Under the pieces are notes generated by a model, which made no database searches, was not told the DNA's origin, and saw only the letters and a program-made list of their open reading frames with translations. 64,000 bases of DNA from Aristolochia californica (Eukaryota > Streptophyta > Magnoliopsida > Piperales > Aristolochiaceae): assembly GCA_029961685.1 (NCBI GenBank), contig JARWKL010000011.1, positions 5,582,501 through 5,646,500 on the forward strand, written 5' to 3'. The translations under genes and the position numbers were made by a program. Positions 19,624 to 30,296 of this stretch are shown here, piece by piece (the first letter of the stretch is position 1; every line of letters starts with the position of its first letter).

Positions 19624-20296
19624 TTCTGATGCTCGTAGTAAGCTTGAGGCTAAGTTAAAGAAATGTTATTTTATTGGCTATGGAGACGAGGCATTTGGCT
19701 ATCGTTTCTGGGATGATCAGGGTCGAAAGATTACAAGAAGCAGGAATGTGATTTTCAATGAGAAGATTGTGTACAAGGACAAGTCTAGTACAATTGCTGA
19801 AGCAGCTCCTCAGGAGTCCGAGTTCGTGAGATTGGATGACCTACCAGAGGCGAACGTGCAATGCAGAGATGCGAGTGATGGGAAGAGTGGGTCCAGTGCA
19901 TCCACTCCTATTATTTCGCAGTCAAATCCTGAGCCGTCCACTCTTGCAGTTGCAATTTACAGGTCAGTTAGGACTATTCGGTTTCCACAATGTTTCTCAC
20001 CTACTTTGAATTATATTCTTTTGACAGATGGTGGAGAACCGCAGAGTTACGAAGAAACCTTGCAAAATGAAAATTCTAGCTAGTGGTAGCTGGCCATGAA
20101 GGATGAGATGGATTCCCTATTAGGGAATCAAACATGGGAGTTGATAGAACTTCCACCAAGGAATAAGGCATTGCACAACAAGTGGGTGTACTGGGTGAAA
20201 ACTGAGCATGATGGTAGTAAGAGGTATAAGGCTAGACTTGTTGTAAAGGGCTTTTAGCAGAAGTAGGGTATTGATTACTCTAAGATTTTCTCTCCT
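19624..20296 (+). pseudogene. Copia integrase tail and RT start, duplicated copy
   Basis: An open frame with K-C-Y-F-I-G-Y-G, typical of the integrase-RT junction, ends in a TAG near 20080. The shared stops TAG 20087-20089 and TAG 20255-20257 follow, plus an additional TAG a few codons later that is absent from the first copy. Confidence 0.85.
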
Positions 20297-21589
20297 GTGG
20301 TGAAGATCACAACCATCAGGTTAGTACTGTCCATGGTTGCTACTGAAGATTTATTTCTTGAGCAGTTAGATGTGAAGACAACCTTTCTTCATGGAGACCT
20401 TAAAAAAAAAGACATCTACATGCACCAACCTGAGGGGTTTGCAATACATGGAAAGGAAGGTTCAATTTGCAGACTGAAGAAGAGCTTGTATGGCCTAAAG
20501 CAAGCTCCTAGACAGTGGTACAAGAAATTTGATAGCTTTATGTCCAGTGTTGGGTACATCAAATGTCAGGCAGATCACTGTTGCTATGTCAGGTATTTTG
20601 ACAATTCTTATATTATTCTGTTACTGTATGTGGATGTCATGCTTATTGTAGGGGCTAGTATTGATGAAATCAATAATCTGAAGAAGCAAATGTCAGAGCA
20701 CTTTGCAATGAAGGATTTGAAAGTTGCGGAGCAAATCCTTGGTATGAGAATTGTCAGAGACAGAGTCAGAGGCACATTGAGACTCTCGCAGGCTGAGTCT
20801 GTGAAAAAGGTACTCAGTAGGTTCAATATGGACAAGGCCAAACCAGTTGGCACACCCTTGGGCAGTCACTTTAGACTCAGTAAGGATCAGTCACCTAAGT
20901 CAGAGGAGGAACAAGATTACATGAGTAAGGTTCCTTATGCCTCAGTCATTGGTTCACTTATGTATGCTATGGTTTGTACTAGACCGAATATAGCCCATGT
21001 AGTGGGAGCTGTGAGTAGATACATGAGTAACCTAGGAAAACAACATTGGGAAGTTGTGAAGTGGATTCTGAGGTACCTAAAAGGCTCCTCAGAGATGTGC
21101 TTGTGTTTCTCAGGAGAGAGCTTAGAGGTGAGGGGCTATGTTGATGTTGATCTATCTGGAGATATTGATAGCAGAAAAAGTACCACAGGGTTTGTTTACA
21201 CTTTGGGTGGTACTGCAATTTCATGGGGTTCAAATCTACAGAAAACAGTTTATTTGTCTACCATAGAAGTTGAGTACATTGTAGTATCAAAAGCTGCAAA
21301 GGAGATGATCTGGCTACAGGGCTTCTTGGAGGAATTGGGCCAAAAGAATCAGAAGGGCACTCTCTACAACGATAGTCAAAGTGCCGTATTCCTTGCCAAG
21401 AACCCAATATTTCATTCCAGGACTAAGCACATTCAGATTAGGTATCATTTTATACGATCATTGTTAGATGACGGACAATTGGTACTTGAGAAAATTTGTG
21501 ACAGTAAGAACCCTACTGATATGTTGACAAAGGGTGTTACACTTGAGAAACTGAAGTTGTGCTCAACTTCAGTTGTTCTTCTAGCATGA
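20297..21589 (+). pseudogene. Copia RT-RNase H open frame with mutated catalytic motif
   Basis: 430 codons are open, from the RT core (F-L-H-G-D-L) through L-Y-G-L-K-Q-A-P and RNase H to the C-terminal N-P-x-D-M-L-T-K-G block. The frame looks intact, but the catalytic Y-V-D-D-M motif reads Y-V-D-V-M: codon GTC at 20636-20638, where the first copy has GAC. An extra Lys codon lies in an A-run at 20401-20410. RNase H keeps D-V-D-L, E-V-E-Y and D-S-Q-S-A. No start codon or upstream frame supplies a polyprotein, so it is inactive. Confidence 0.9.
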
Positions 21590-21679
21590 AGATAGGGGGA
21601 GTGAGTTGCAGAGGTGGAGGATATCATGTTTGTGGAAGAGGGTGATACAGTAGATGAACCAGTCTCCAAGTGGGAGAAT

Positions 21680-22313
21680 TGTTGAGTACTGTGGAGCCTA
21701 GCCCACTCCACATGTATGAGCAGGACATGGAGGGGATTTTGCAAATCCTTTTATTTACTTTGACATGTGTTACACTCAAGGGAAAATAAAGTTTCCCTCT
21801 TGTTGATATTTTTGATTTCTAGGACTTACAGTGAGAGGCTTACGACAGTCTTCTGAAAAACAAAGTGCGAACAGAGGCATCTCCCTCGGGACTTTGGGAC
21901 TCGGCGCTGTTGTTGGAAGAGGTCAGGTCGGGACTCGGTGCTGTTGCCTGAAGAGATCAGGTCGGGACTCGGCGCTGTTGCCGGAAGAGGTCAGGTCGGG
22001 ACTCGGACAAGCAGTGAAGACGACGCTGCTGCTCCTCACCGTCGCGTGAAGCTGCGACTCTGCCGTGAGATACAGGGAACTCTGGGGCTTGTTGTAAAGG
22101 AGAGTGGTGTATTTCTGCTGTGAGAAGAAATAGAGAGAAGATTCTCTCGGGTTGTATTTTTGCTGTGAGAAACATAGACCATTTTGTATTGTGCCTCTAG
22201 AAATAAAAAATTTTGCAGCTCCCGTGGACATAGGCAATTTGCCGAACCACTTAAAAATTATGTCGTGCATGTTTACCTATTACCTTTTTGTCATCATCGT
22301 TTTTTTCATAACA
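21680..22313 (+). repeat. Copia LTR in the duplicated unit
   Basis: 634 bp with three 34-bp repeats (about 21897-21998). It is followed at 22314 by CTTAAG, the target sequence, and the upstream region of peptide gene 3, which mirrors 18862-19226. Confidence 0.9.
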
Positions 22314-22666
22314 CTTAAGCACTTAAAACTCATTGAGCTTCGAGTCCCACTAAGACTAATTAAGCTCAACTTCGAGTTTTTCAAAATCTTGTGGAAGAAA
22401 TCAGGAGTCCGTGACTTGTCCTTTTGTTTATATTTATCATTGATGTCTATATTACTGTCGAGTTTCATTTATTTTAAGTTTCAGATTTTCAGTAGAAGAC
22501 AACGCCAAGTGCCACAAATCTTCCACACGTGTACTCTTTGACTCTTTGAAAGGTTTTTCTCTCCCACTCTACGCGTAGTTGGAAACAATCAACAAAGAAG
22601 AGAGTAGCTCAGAGTTACCTGTGTATTCCTCATTTATAGAAACCACGGAAAAACACGTTGCTCACC
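22314..22666 (+). promoter_or_regulatory. Proximal upstream region of peptide gene 3
   Basis: Duplicate of 18862-19226 with an 8-10-bp loss near 22530. It contains the conserved 5' block and the ACCATGG start context. A copia LTR abuts it on the left. Confidence 0.5.
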
Positions 22667-22975
22667 ATGGCAAGAATGAATCTTCTTGCCCTCTGGCGTC
22701 TCAGGTTGCTGCTGCTAGCGGTTGCTTTGGTTCCTTGCGTGTTGAAAGTGGTCGATGCCCGTCAGTTTCCCTCCCGTGGAATCAATTTAATTGAAGGATT
22801 TCCATCAGATGCATCACCCCCGACGACGATAGTGGGTGAAAGTAAGAGGCTGGAGCAGCGAGCACCTCTCGCCCCCAAACCAAATTCAAGCGCGCCACCA
22901 CCTCCACCGCCGTGTGTGAACCTTAGCCAAGGAATACGAGCAAGTCGACCTCGATGTCGAGCTGGTCACGGGTAA
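22667..22975 (+). CDS. Secreted proline-rich small peptide precursor, copy 3
   Basis: 102 codons, starting with ATG in ACCATGG context. The signal peptide is near residues 1-31 (L-L-L-L-A-V-A-L core, V-D-A end). Then come R-Q-F-P-S-R-G-I-N-L-I-E-G-F-P-S-D-A, a linker shortened by about 10 residues (it lacks the R-G-x-G-G-G-P-A-P-D segment of other copies), six Pro residues, and a C-V-N start of the conserved C-terminus ending RPRCRAGHG. The two mature Cys are 13 residues apart and could form a loop (inference). TAA sits in GGGTAAGGAG, a potential splice donor. This is the product of the tandem duplication that also made copy 2, but it is undamaged. Confidence 0.7.
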   Translation: MARMNLLALWRLRLLLLAVALVPCVLKVVDARQFPSRGINLIEGFPSDASPPTTIVGESKRLEQRAPLAPKPNSSAPPPPPPCVNLSQGIRASRPRCRAGHG

Positions 22976-24975
22976 GGAGTTAAAAGGGTCCATCGTCAAC
23001 AGTCTCTTGCCTTGAAATAGTTCATCACAATAATATTGTACTTGTTTTCCTTGTAATAGATTATTTCTTAAAACTCTTACTTTGTGTTTTCATGGACTAT
23101 CTTATATGAAATACCCAATGTCAATTAATGTGTAAATATACCTCGTTGATCATCCATCTTACTATTTTTGTTATTTTAATACATGCATCAGGAACCAACA
23201 TGAGTGTCAAAAATTATTTAAAAGAACATCATAATCATTTAGCTAGTTCTAACAAGTGTTATTAAGTACAAAAATGGATCAGCTAGTTGAACTGTGTTCT
23301 AACTATATCCAATCTAAGCTTGGTATTAAACCCAAATTCAACTGATCTAGATCTGTTTTTTAGCAGGCTAGAGCATGATCCACCTTATCTGAGAGGGGTT
23401 TAAATTTAAAATCGACTAGTTAAAAAATTATTTGGATAGGATATAAACACAGGGGATCCAACCCAAGCTAACCTTATTCTAGGTCAAATGTAGATGTTAT
23501 GATTTCATTACATACATTTCAGTTTTAGCTTTTATAGTCTTGTTTTCACACCAAATTTATTTATAATTTTTTTATTTCAATGATTTAATTATATTAATTT
23601 TAACAATAATTATACAGTTACTTTGATTTTAACATAAATTTATTAAATTTAATTAAGTTGTTAATATAACTCTCGAGTTCAGCTTCATACTTCTAAAATA
23701 ATTTTAGCTTGTAGCATTTATTTTATTCACTAGCTTTTTAATTTGAATTCAAGTTATTTTTATTAGCACTAAGGGTTTCTTGTGAATTTTACTTATAACT
23801 GGGGACTTTGAACAAGGGAAGCCAAAATTATAATTTTTCCAAAATATTAGAAATAGAATCATGAGTCTAACATGGAGCAAACAAACTATCTTATCCACAA
23901 AAACTAGTTCTATGTGTAAAACATATGAGACCCTAGCCTTCTCAAAGTGGTTGAGTTATCTCTACATCATTTGAGCGAAAAAAAATTCAAACCATGGATA
24001 TGTGTGTGGGAGTTTGAAATTGAAGAAAAAAAGAGAATGAATCAAATCTTTTTGGTCACAGAGAGCAGGTTTTTCCTTGAAAACCCTAGATGGCAGCACA
24101 ATGGGTTTCAATTAAAGCCCTAGTGGCAACCGACACAACCGATGAGAGCGCAAGACTATTTGCTAAAAAATGGTGAGTTCCAGTAAATCAGAACTATTAT
24201 TTCCCATCTTCATTCTTTCATTGGGCTCCAACACAAAAGAGTGCTGCATTGAGAAGCTCTTCTATTGATATGCATTCCAAGTGTTTGATATAGATATTCA
24301 GCATGACTCACTCTTATAGAACATGTAAAAAAACCATAGAGGCATTCATGTGGAGTTTAAATCTGTACATGCAAAGAATGACATTCTAGTGCAGATTGTT
24401 GAGACCAAATTCAATGTTTTGATAGTATGTATAAAAGAGAGGCTTGCACATAGAGAGAGGGAACTGAGGGAAGGTAGGCAAGGGGTTGAATCTACAACAA
24501 ACAAACATTACATCTCTGCATTTTTGTTTGCGATAATGTCGTCTAGACTAGTTGCCATCGTTTGATCGATGTGTGTAACTATTTCAAGTAATTTTTGAAG
24601 TCATTCATTTGATGTAGTGAACGAGTTGCAATAAACTCTTTTCTAGTTCAAGCTATTTGATTGGTCATCCAGTTGATATGCCCAGACTTATAATAGAAGA
24701 GGTGGTGGCAACGGATAATTCATGATTGATCATCCCACCTAGATGAATTGATCATTGTTGTCTAGCAAGCATAATTTTGTTGGAATGATTGATCAAAGTA
24801 TTTTAACTAGAAAGAGAGAGAGCCACATACCTAGGAAATCCTTCATTTTCTTTCACTCATCCTGACATTCACCATAGTATAGACTCTTTGATCTATTCAA
24901 AACATGCTGCAAAGGAGATGGCAACTTGAATCTCTCAAGGAGAAGTATCCCTCCAAGTTAGGGTGTAATTTTTTC
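22976..24975 (+). repeat. Downstream module D, copy 3, running into SIRE-like LTR sequence
   Basis: 3' flank of the peptide gene, then D-module sequence to about 24690 including the host-gene-like segment (ATG near 24090; second block 24350-24562). From about 24690 it passes into SIRE-like LTR sequence with TGATTGATCATCC motifs, which is interrupted at 24981 by an LTR element. Its paralogue is 47007-48740. Confidence 0.75.
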
Positions 24976-24980
24976 CTTTC

Positions 24981-25423
24981 AGTTGAATTTATGAAAAAAT
25001 AAATACTTCATTGACTTCATTAACCTTCTTATAATCAGAGTACATGAACCTCTATTTATAATAGAGGATGGTAGTAGAGTCCAATTACAATAAAACTACC
25101 TTTGTCGCAATTACACCCTAACTCTAACACTTAAAGATAAGTCCTAACATAATTAAATAACTCAATATAGATAAAAGACAAACATAACTCAAACTAGAAC
25201 TCTTCTAGGACGTGACCATAAGATAAAGATGCCTTTGTGAGTCCTTCTTGATCTTCCAACTTATGTGATAAGGATGCAAGTTTGTGGTAATCATGGTGGG
25301 TCCTACTTCTTATAGGCTTGGGCGCATCTTGTGGGCCTTCCTTGGTCATGTGCCCCATCTTATAATACTCTTAGATATGTGGGTCTTCCTTAGTTGTGTG
25401 GGATTGGGCCTTATCCTCTAACA
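24981..25423 (-). repeat. 3' LTR of the non-autonomous element
   Basis: 443 bp. The first plus-strand base is A instead of T (AGTTGAATTT), spoiling the terminal TG/CA inverted repeat at the outer edge; the inner end is intact (CTAACA). Confidence 0.9.
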
Positions 25424-25985
25424 CTCCCCCTCAAACTGGGTGTGAGAGAACATCAATAACTCCCAACTTGCTGCAAATGATGTATAAATTTTTTTTGTAT
25501 AAAATGGCAGTCTTCCAATCTTCCATCACTCCCCCTCACGCTGGTGCTCTCTTCCATGAGGCCCAACTAACTAATTCAAGGGGGTATAACATAGATGTAA
25601 TAATAAGTTCCTCTGTCATGGTGTCCCAACTGTTAACATTTGATATTTTTGATGGGGTATTAAGTTCCTCCATCATGGACTCCCAACCGTTGACATTTGA
25701 TATTTTTGATGGGGTATTAAGTTCCTCCATCATGGAATCCCAACCATTGACATTTTTGTATAAAATGACAGCCCTCCAATCTTCCAACACTCCCCCTCAC
25801 GCTGGTGCTTTCTTCCATGAGGCCCAACTGGCCAATTCAAGGGGGTATAACATAGATGTAATAATAAGTTCCTCCATCATGGTACCCCAATCGTTGACAT
25901 TTGATATTTTTTATGAGGTATTAAGTTCCTTCGTCATGGAATCCCAACCATTGACATTTTTGATATTTTTGACGGGGATGAATAA
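25424..25985 (+). repeat. Internal compound tandem repeat next to the purine tract
   Basis: A unit of about 58 bp (TTAAGTTCCTCCATCATGG, then TCCCAACC.TTGACATTTGAT) is repeated five to six times. A larger unit of about 265 bp beginning CACTCCCCCTCACGCTGGTG occurs twice (25525 and 25790). CACTCCCCCTCAAACTGGG at 25423 is the purine tract itself, so the tract has been copied into the array. A 197-codon open stretch over this region is repeat-encoded and not a gene. Confidence 0.8.
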
Positions 25986-27299
25986 ATAATGGTATGAGGC
26001 TATATCTTCTTCAATAATAATGTCCCAAAAGAGACATAATAGCTGCAGCTGAATATAATACGACCATCTTCCAACACATATAACATGAACCAAATAATAA
26101 ACTTTTTAAAAGAACCCATGCAATAATCCGATATAAAAATTTCTTCTTAGATGCACAAGCTTCATTTGTGCTCCCCCTCTCTTGAATATTTTGGTCACAT
26201 AAACTTTATCCACAACATCTAAAATAAAATACCTCTTTCTTGTACTTCTTTTACTTCTCCCCCTCAAGCTAGGAGGTAATGACAGTAATCCCAGCTTGAA
26301 CCAAACATCATAGATGCAACAATAAGCCAAAATAATATAGATGTAGTAATAAGCCCTCAAACCAGGGAAGAGTGAGATATTTTCCTGATATAGCAACTCA
26401 AAAAGTGATGCAAAACAATCGGCTTAAATTCGGATTGTTCAATGTTACAGGATACCAGCATGACCTTTGATTTTTCAAGTGCCAATATATCTTTAAATAT
26501 AGATCTGATTGAAATGAAATTTTCTCCTTCTTAAAGTAATATCTTCATAAAATATAATTATCAGAAGATATATTATCAGATAGATTTCGGTCTCTGTCAT
26601 CTGGCCGAACTAAGTATTGTTTCTCCTTTTTTTTTTTCGAGAATGACCATTTACTCTTCCAAGATCAATATCTCCTTATAAAAAAATCATACTAAGAATT
26701 GGTTGAATAGGTAAGAAAATAGACTTACATATATTTCTTTTGATATATAATTCTCCATAGAAAGCCTCTTTCTTTGTAGCATAAAATACCTCAAAATTTG
26801 AAGCTTTCTATTGCTGCTCGAACGACTTTTGCATTCTGACCTTTGTTGCTTCAAATATCGATTTTTCTTTGTAGATAACTCAGATAAAAAGTTGGTTGAA
26901 TAGGTAAAAGAATAGACTTCTAAATATTTCTTTTGATATATATTTCTCCATATAAAGTCTAGTTCTTGATAACATTAAATACCTCAAAATTTGAAGTTTT
27001 CTGTTGTTGCTCGATCCTCTTTTACAATCTGATCTTCGATCATTCAAATATCGATATCTCTCTGTTGATAACTCCAATTGGAAAAAAAATATTTTTTCTT
27101 GAAAAGTAGACTCGAATATATTTCCGTCAATATAAAATTTGCACTATGAAACGCTCATTATAGAGGTGAAAAACATAAAAACTTAACAAGTGTAGGGACA
27201 AAAAAAAAAAAAACTATGAACCCTAACTGCTAAAGATTATAAATCAGAAAAGAGAATCTCATTACCTCTGTGGGTTGACGACGTCAACTCACAGAACCT
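25986..27299 (-). other. Internal region of the non-autonomous element
   Basis: No protein domain is recognised on either strand. CTCCCCCTCAAGCTAGG near 26258 is one more purine-tract-like copy. Two related stretches of about 180 bp (26690-26880 and 26880-27070) are tandem. The sequence is related to 40338-42012 and 62600-64000. Confidence 0.7.
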
Positions 27300-27311
27300 G
27301 CTCTGATACCA

Positions 27312-27754
27312 TGTTGAATTTATGGAAAATAGAAATACTTCATTGACTTCTTTAACTTTCTTATAGTCAGAGCACATGGATCTCTATTTATAATAGAGGA
27401 AGGTAGTAGAGTGCAATTACAATAAAACTACCTTTGTCCCTATTACACCCTAACTCTAACACTTAAAGATAAGTCCTATCATAATTAAATAACTCAATAT
27501 AGATAAAAGACAAACATAACTCAAACTAGAACTCTTATAGGACGTGACCATAAGATAAAGATGCCTTAGTTTGTCATTCTTTATCTTCCAATGTATGTGA
27601 TAAAGATGCCAGCTTATGGTAATATGGTGGGTCCTACTTCTTATGGGCTTGGGCCCATCTTGTGGGCCTTCCTTGGTCGTGTGGCCCATCTTATAATACT
27701 CTTAGATATGTGGGCCTTCCTTAGTCGTGTGGGCTTGGGCCCAATCTTCCAACA
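27312..27754 (-). repeat. 5' LTR of the non-autonomous element
   Basis: 443 bp, TGTTGAATTT...CCAACA on the plus strand. It lies next to the primer site on its left. Fragments of the same LTR family occur at 42013-42349, 46868-47006 and 61878-62453. Confidence 0.9.
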
Positions 27755-28209
27755 CTTTCTTTTTATGATATTGTGAAATATTTTTCTAAAACCTATTAAT
27801 TTAGATAGAAAGGCCTAACTAGAGCTAGAATATGGTAACAATCTCCTGGGTAGATTGGCTTGTGTAAAAATCATGTAGTGAGCTACACGTGGCCAAAAAG
27901 AGCCAAACTCTCTTTTGTGATTTTCCAGCTATTAGAGTGTAATAATGGAATTTTCTTAACCACTGGTTTATGGGCGGTGACTACCACTAGGGCAACATCG
28001 ATAAAAGAAATCCTTTTGTCCTTGTGTTGTGTGCATGTTGCTATTTACGTTGAATTTATTTTATTTATGATATTTCAATTACACACAAAAGTTATTTTTA
28101 ATTTGAATATCTCAATTCACCTCCCTTATTGAGAAGTCACTTGGACCAACAATTGGTATCAGAGCATGTCACGAACTTAGTTGCACTTAAAATCTCCTTG
28201 ATTTTGAAA

Positions 28210-29335
28210 ATGATAAATGAAATCTCAAGATAAATTTCTCCTTCTCCAAAGGAAATTTGTCAACCGTCCACCTTTATTTAATAGAAAAAACTATGGTTAT
28301 TGGAAGGTAAGGATGAAGTTCTTCCTTCAATCTATGGATTGAGACATTTGGCATATAAACAAGAATGACCCCTTGGAGCCCAAAAAGCTTCTGTTGCAGA
28401 GGAATTTAGTGAGCTACCTAGGGAAGACAAGGAGCTATTCAAAACAAACTCCGAGGTCATAAACCTCTTATTATGTACCTTAGGACCAAATGATTCAATA
28501 GGGTATCCACATGTAAAACTGCTAAAGAAATTTGGTAAAAACTTGATGTCACACATGAAGGAACCACTAGAGTAAAAGACTCTAGAATTAGTCTTTTGAT
28601 AGCCCAATATGATGAATTTAAAATGAAACCGGGTGAGTTAATTGTTGAGATGAAGTCAAGGTTCACTCATATAATAAATAAGTTGAATATCTTAGGAGAA
28701 GAGATTTCCTTATATAGATAGAATGATAAGCTTCTCAAGGCACCTCCAAGGTCATGGGACATGAGGAAGACAACCATTCGTGAGAATGCTATATTTAGAA
28801 CTATAAGTTTGAAAGAGCTACTATGATTCGTTCTCACATATGAGAGGATCCAAAAGATGTAGAGGAAGAGCAACCTAAGAAGAAGAACATTGCTCTTAAG
28901 GACAAAACTTGTGCTGATAATAGTCCTAGTGAAGAAAGCTCATATGAAGTAAGTTTTATCACTAGACATCTTCAAAAAGTCTATCTAGAAGAAGATAAAC
29001 TTTAGAAAAAGGCCAATATAAAACTCAAAATGACAAATTTCAAAAGAAAATCGATGTTTGTTTTTTTGAGTGTAGTAAACTAGCATATAGAAGGAACAAA
29101 TGTCCTAAATTAGAAGAAAGAACCGCATCCTCAAGCAAAGATCCCAAGAACTATCACTATAAGAAGACAGTTTGGATCTCAGCTTGGGATGCAATGGAGG
29201 AAGAGTCTAGCCACTCAAAGGAAGAAGAAAGTGATGTAGGACTCATCGATTTTAAAGACAATGATAACGAGTCTATAACTTTTGAAGAGGTAAGTGACTC
29301 TACGAGTATGAACTTGGATTAATTTTTGAAAATCC
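28210..29335 (+). pseudogene. SIRE-type gag remnant (UBN2-like)
   Basis: Broken frames contain R-P-P-L-F-N-R-K-N-Y-x-Y-W-K-V-R-M-K-F-F-L-Q-S at about 28265-28330, the hallmark start of copia gag. Later come S-L-L-I-A-Q-Y-D-E-F-K-M-K-P-G-E, F-T-H-I-I-N-K-L and an acidic block E-E-S-S-H-S-K-E-E-E-S-D-V. At least eight stops or frame changes separate these blocks. Confidence 0.8.
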
Positions 29336-29499
29336 ATTAATAGTCTAATGAAGTATAAAGAAAAATACAATGCTCAACAACACGAGAAAGCTAAGCTCAA
29401 GGAAGAACTTATTGTCTTGAAAGAGACAAATGAAAGCCACACACTTAAAGCCTCAAAACAAAGTAGATTGATAGACAAGTTATCATGTGATTAGACTTG

Positions 29500-30296
29500 C
29501 TTTTGAGAAGATCTTAGTTGTCGAACAACAAGTCAAACTTCTATCTCTCAAATCCACACCCAAGAGGAAAGTAAGAAGAGCAACACAAAGAAAAATAAGA
29601 AGTTCTCTCCCATTCCTCACATGAGGTGTCAGTATTGCAATGAATTGGGCCACTAAGCCTGCATTTGCAAAGTTAAGAATGAAAATGACATCAAAAGAAC
29701 TTGGATACCCAAATCAACCGAGAAGGTTCTGTTAACCCAAAAGAACTTGGGCAAATTGGAAGCCCAAATCACCTACCACCTCAAATGTCATCCCAAAGGG
29801 AACCGACCATAAATGGGTCTCTAAGGGTGAAATCTCTTATGGTGTAGGTATGTCTTCGACCCAAGGCATCGAAAATTGTTTCGATTTTGGATAGCAATAG
29901 CTTGAGGCTCATGAAAAAGAAGAAGTTCGTTGAACTCAATCCCAAAGATGGTGGTCATGTAACTTTTGGAGATAATAGAAAAGGTACCATAAACGGACTT
30001 GGTAAAATTTTTACCTCAGTCTCTTTCATATCCGATGTTTATTCTGTTGAAGGGTTGATGCATGATTTATTTAGCATTAGTCAATTATGTGACAAAGGAA
30101 ATAAGGTTTCATTTTAAAAGGACAAATGCTTAGTCAAGAATGAGAATGATGAATTAGTTCTAGAAGGACATAAAAACATAAATATCTACGTAGCTAACAT
30201 AGTCAATTTACCTCAACTAGTGCCATCTGTTTGGGTACAAAAATCGATGAATCTTGGTTATGGCATTAGAGACTAGGACATATAGGAATAGATTCC
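29500..30296 (+). pseudogene. SIRE-type zinc knuckle and gag-pre-integrase remnant
   Basis: A basic K-S-T-P-K-R-K segment is followed by C-Q-Y-C-N-E-L-G-H with a stop right after His (about 29627-29656), a damaged CCHC knuckle. At 29887-30117 an open block carries L-N-P-K-D-G-G-H-V-T-F-G-D-N and H-D-L-F-S-I-S-Q-L-C-D-K-G, typical of the pre-integrase region of SIRE/Tork-like copia elements. It then stops at TAA. Shorter copies lie at 33936-34735, 50460-50841 and 52196-52995. Confidence 0.8.

Larger units (their letters stand above)
19624..22313 (+). mobile_element. Duplicated 3' half of the copia element (no 5' LTR)
   Basis: The 3' flank of peptide gene 2 (TTGTACTTGTTTT) joins directly to copia sequence equivalent to 15691 onward. 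It continues through integrase tail, RT, RNase H, purine tract and LTR (21680-22313), and then into a further peptide-gene upstream region. There is no LTR or target duplication at the left edge, so this copy arose by tandem duplication, not transposition. It lacks Cassandra. Confidence 0.9.
24981..27754 (-). mobile_element. Non-autonomous LTR retrotransposon, complete ends, 2.77 kb
   Basis: Two 443-bp LTRs (24981-25423 and 27312-27754) flank an internal region without recognisable gag or pol. On the minus strand the primer site TGGTATCAGAGC (27311-27300) follows the right LTR. A purine tract, CCCAGTTTGAGGGGGAG (25440-25424), precedes the left LTR. CTTTC flanks both sides (24976-24980; 27755-27759). 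The paralogous locus near 48750 is uninterrupted (TTTCGTTTCCTTTTATGA), proving insertion there. LTRs are very similar, so the insertion is young. Mobility would need proteins from a related element, possibly the family at 40338-42349. Confidence 0.93.
27760..30296 (+). mobile_element. SIRE-like copia remnant: LTR end, primer site, gag, pre-integrase
   Basis: The LTR runs from before 24980 (interrupted by the element at 24981-27754) to CCAACA at 28151, then ATTGGTATCAGAGC. Gag and a gag-pre-integrase block follow on the plus strand with many stops. RT, RNase H and integrase core are missing. The paralogue is 48741-50845. Confidence 0.8.

Noticed and set aside
22579..22794. Alternative 71-codon frame overlapping peptide gene 3
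   Set aside because: It lacks a plausible ATG and reads the signal-peptide region in another frame; the peptide frame has Kozak context and conservation.
25396..25989. 197-codon protein gene
   Set aside because: The frame is encoded by a tandem repeat beside a purine tract within an LTR element; repeat unit lengths keep it open by chance, and no domain is present.
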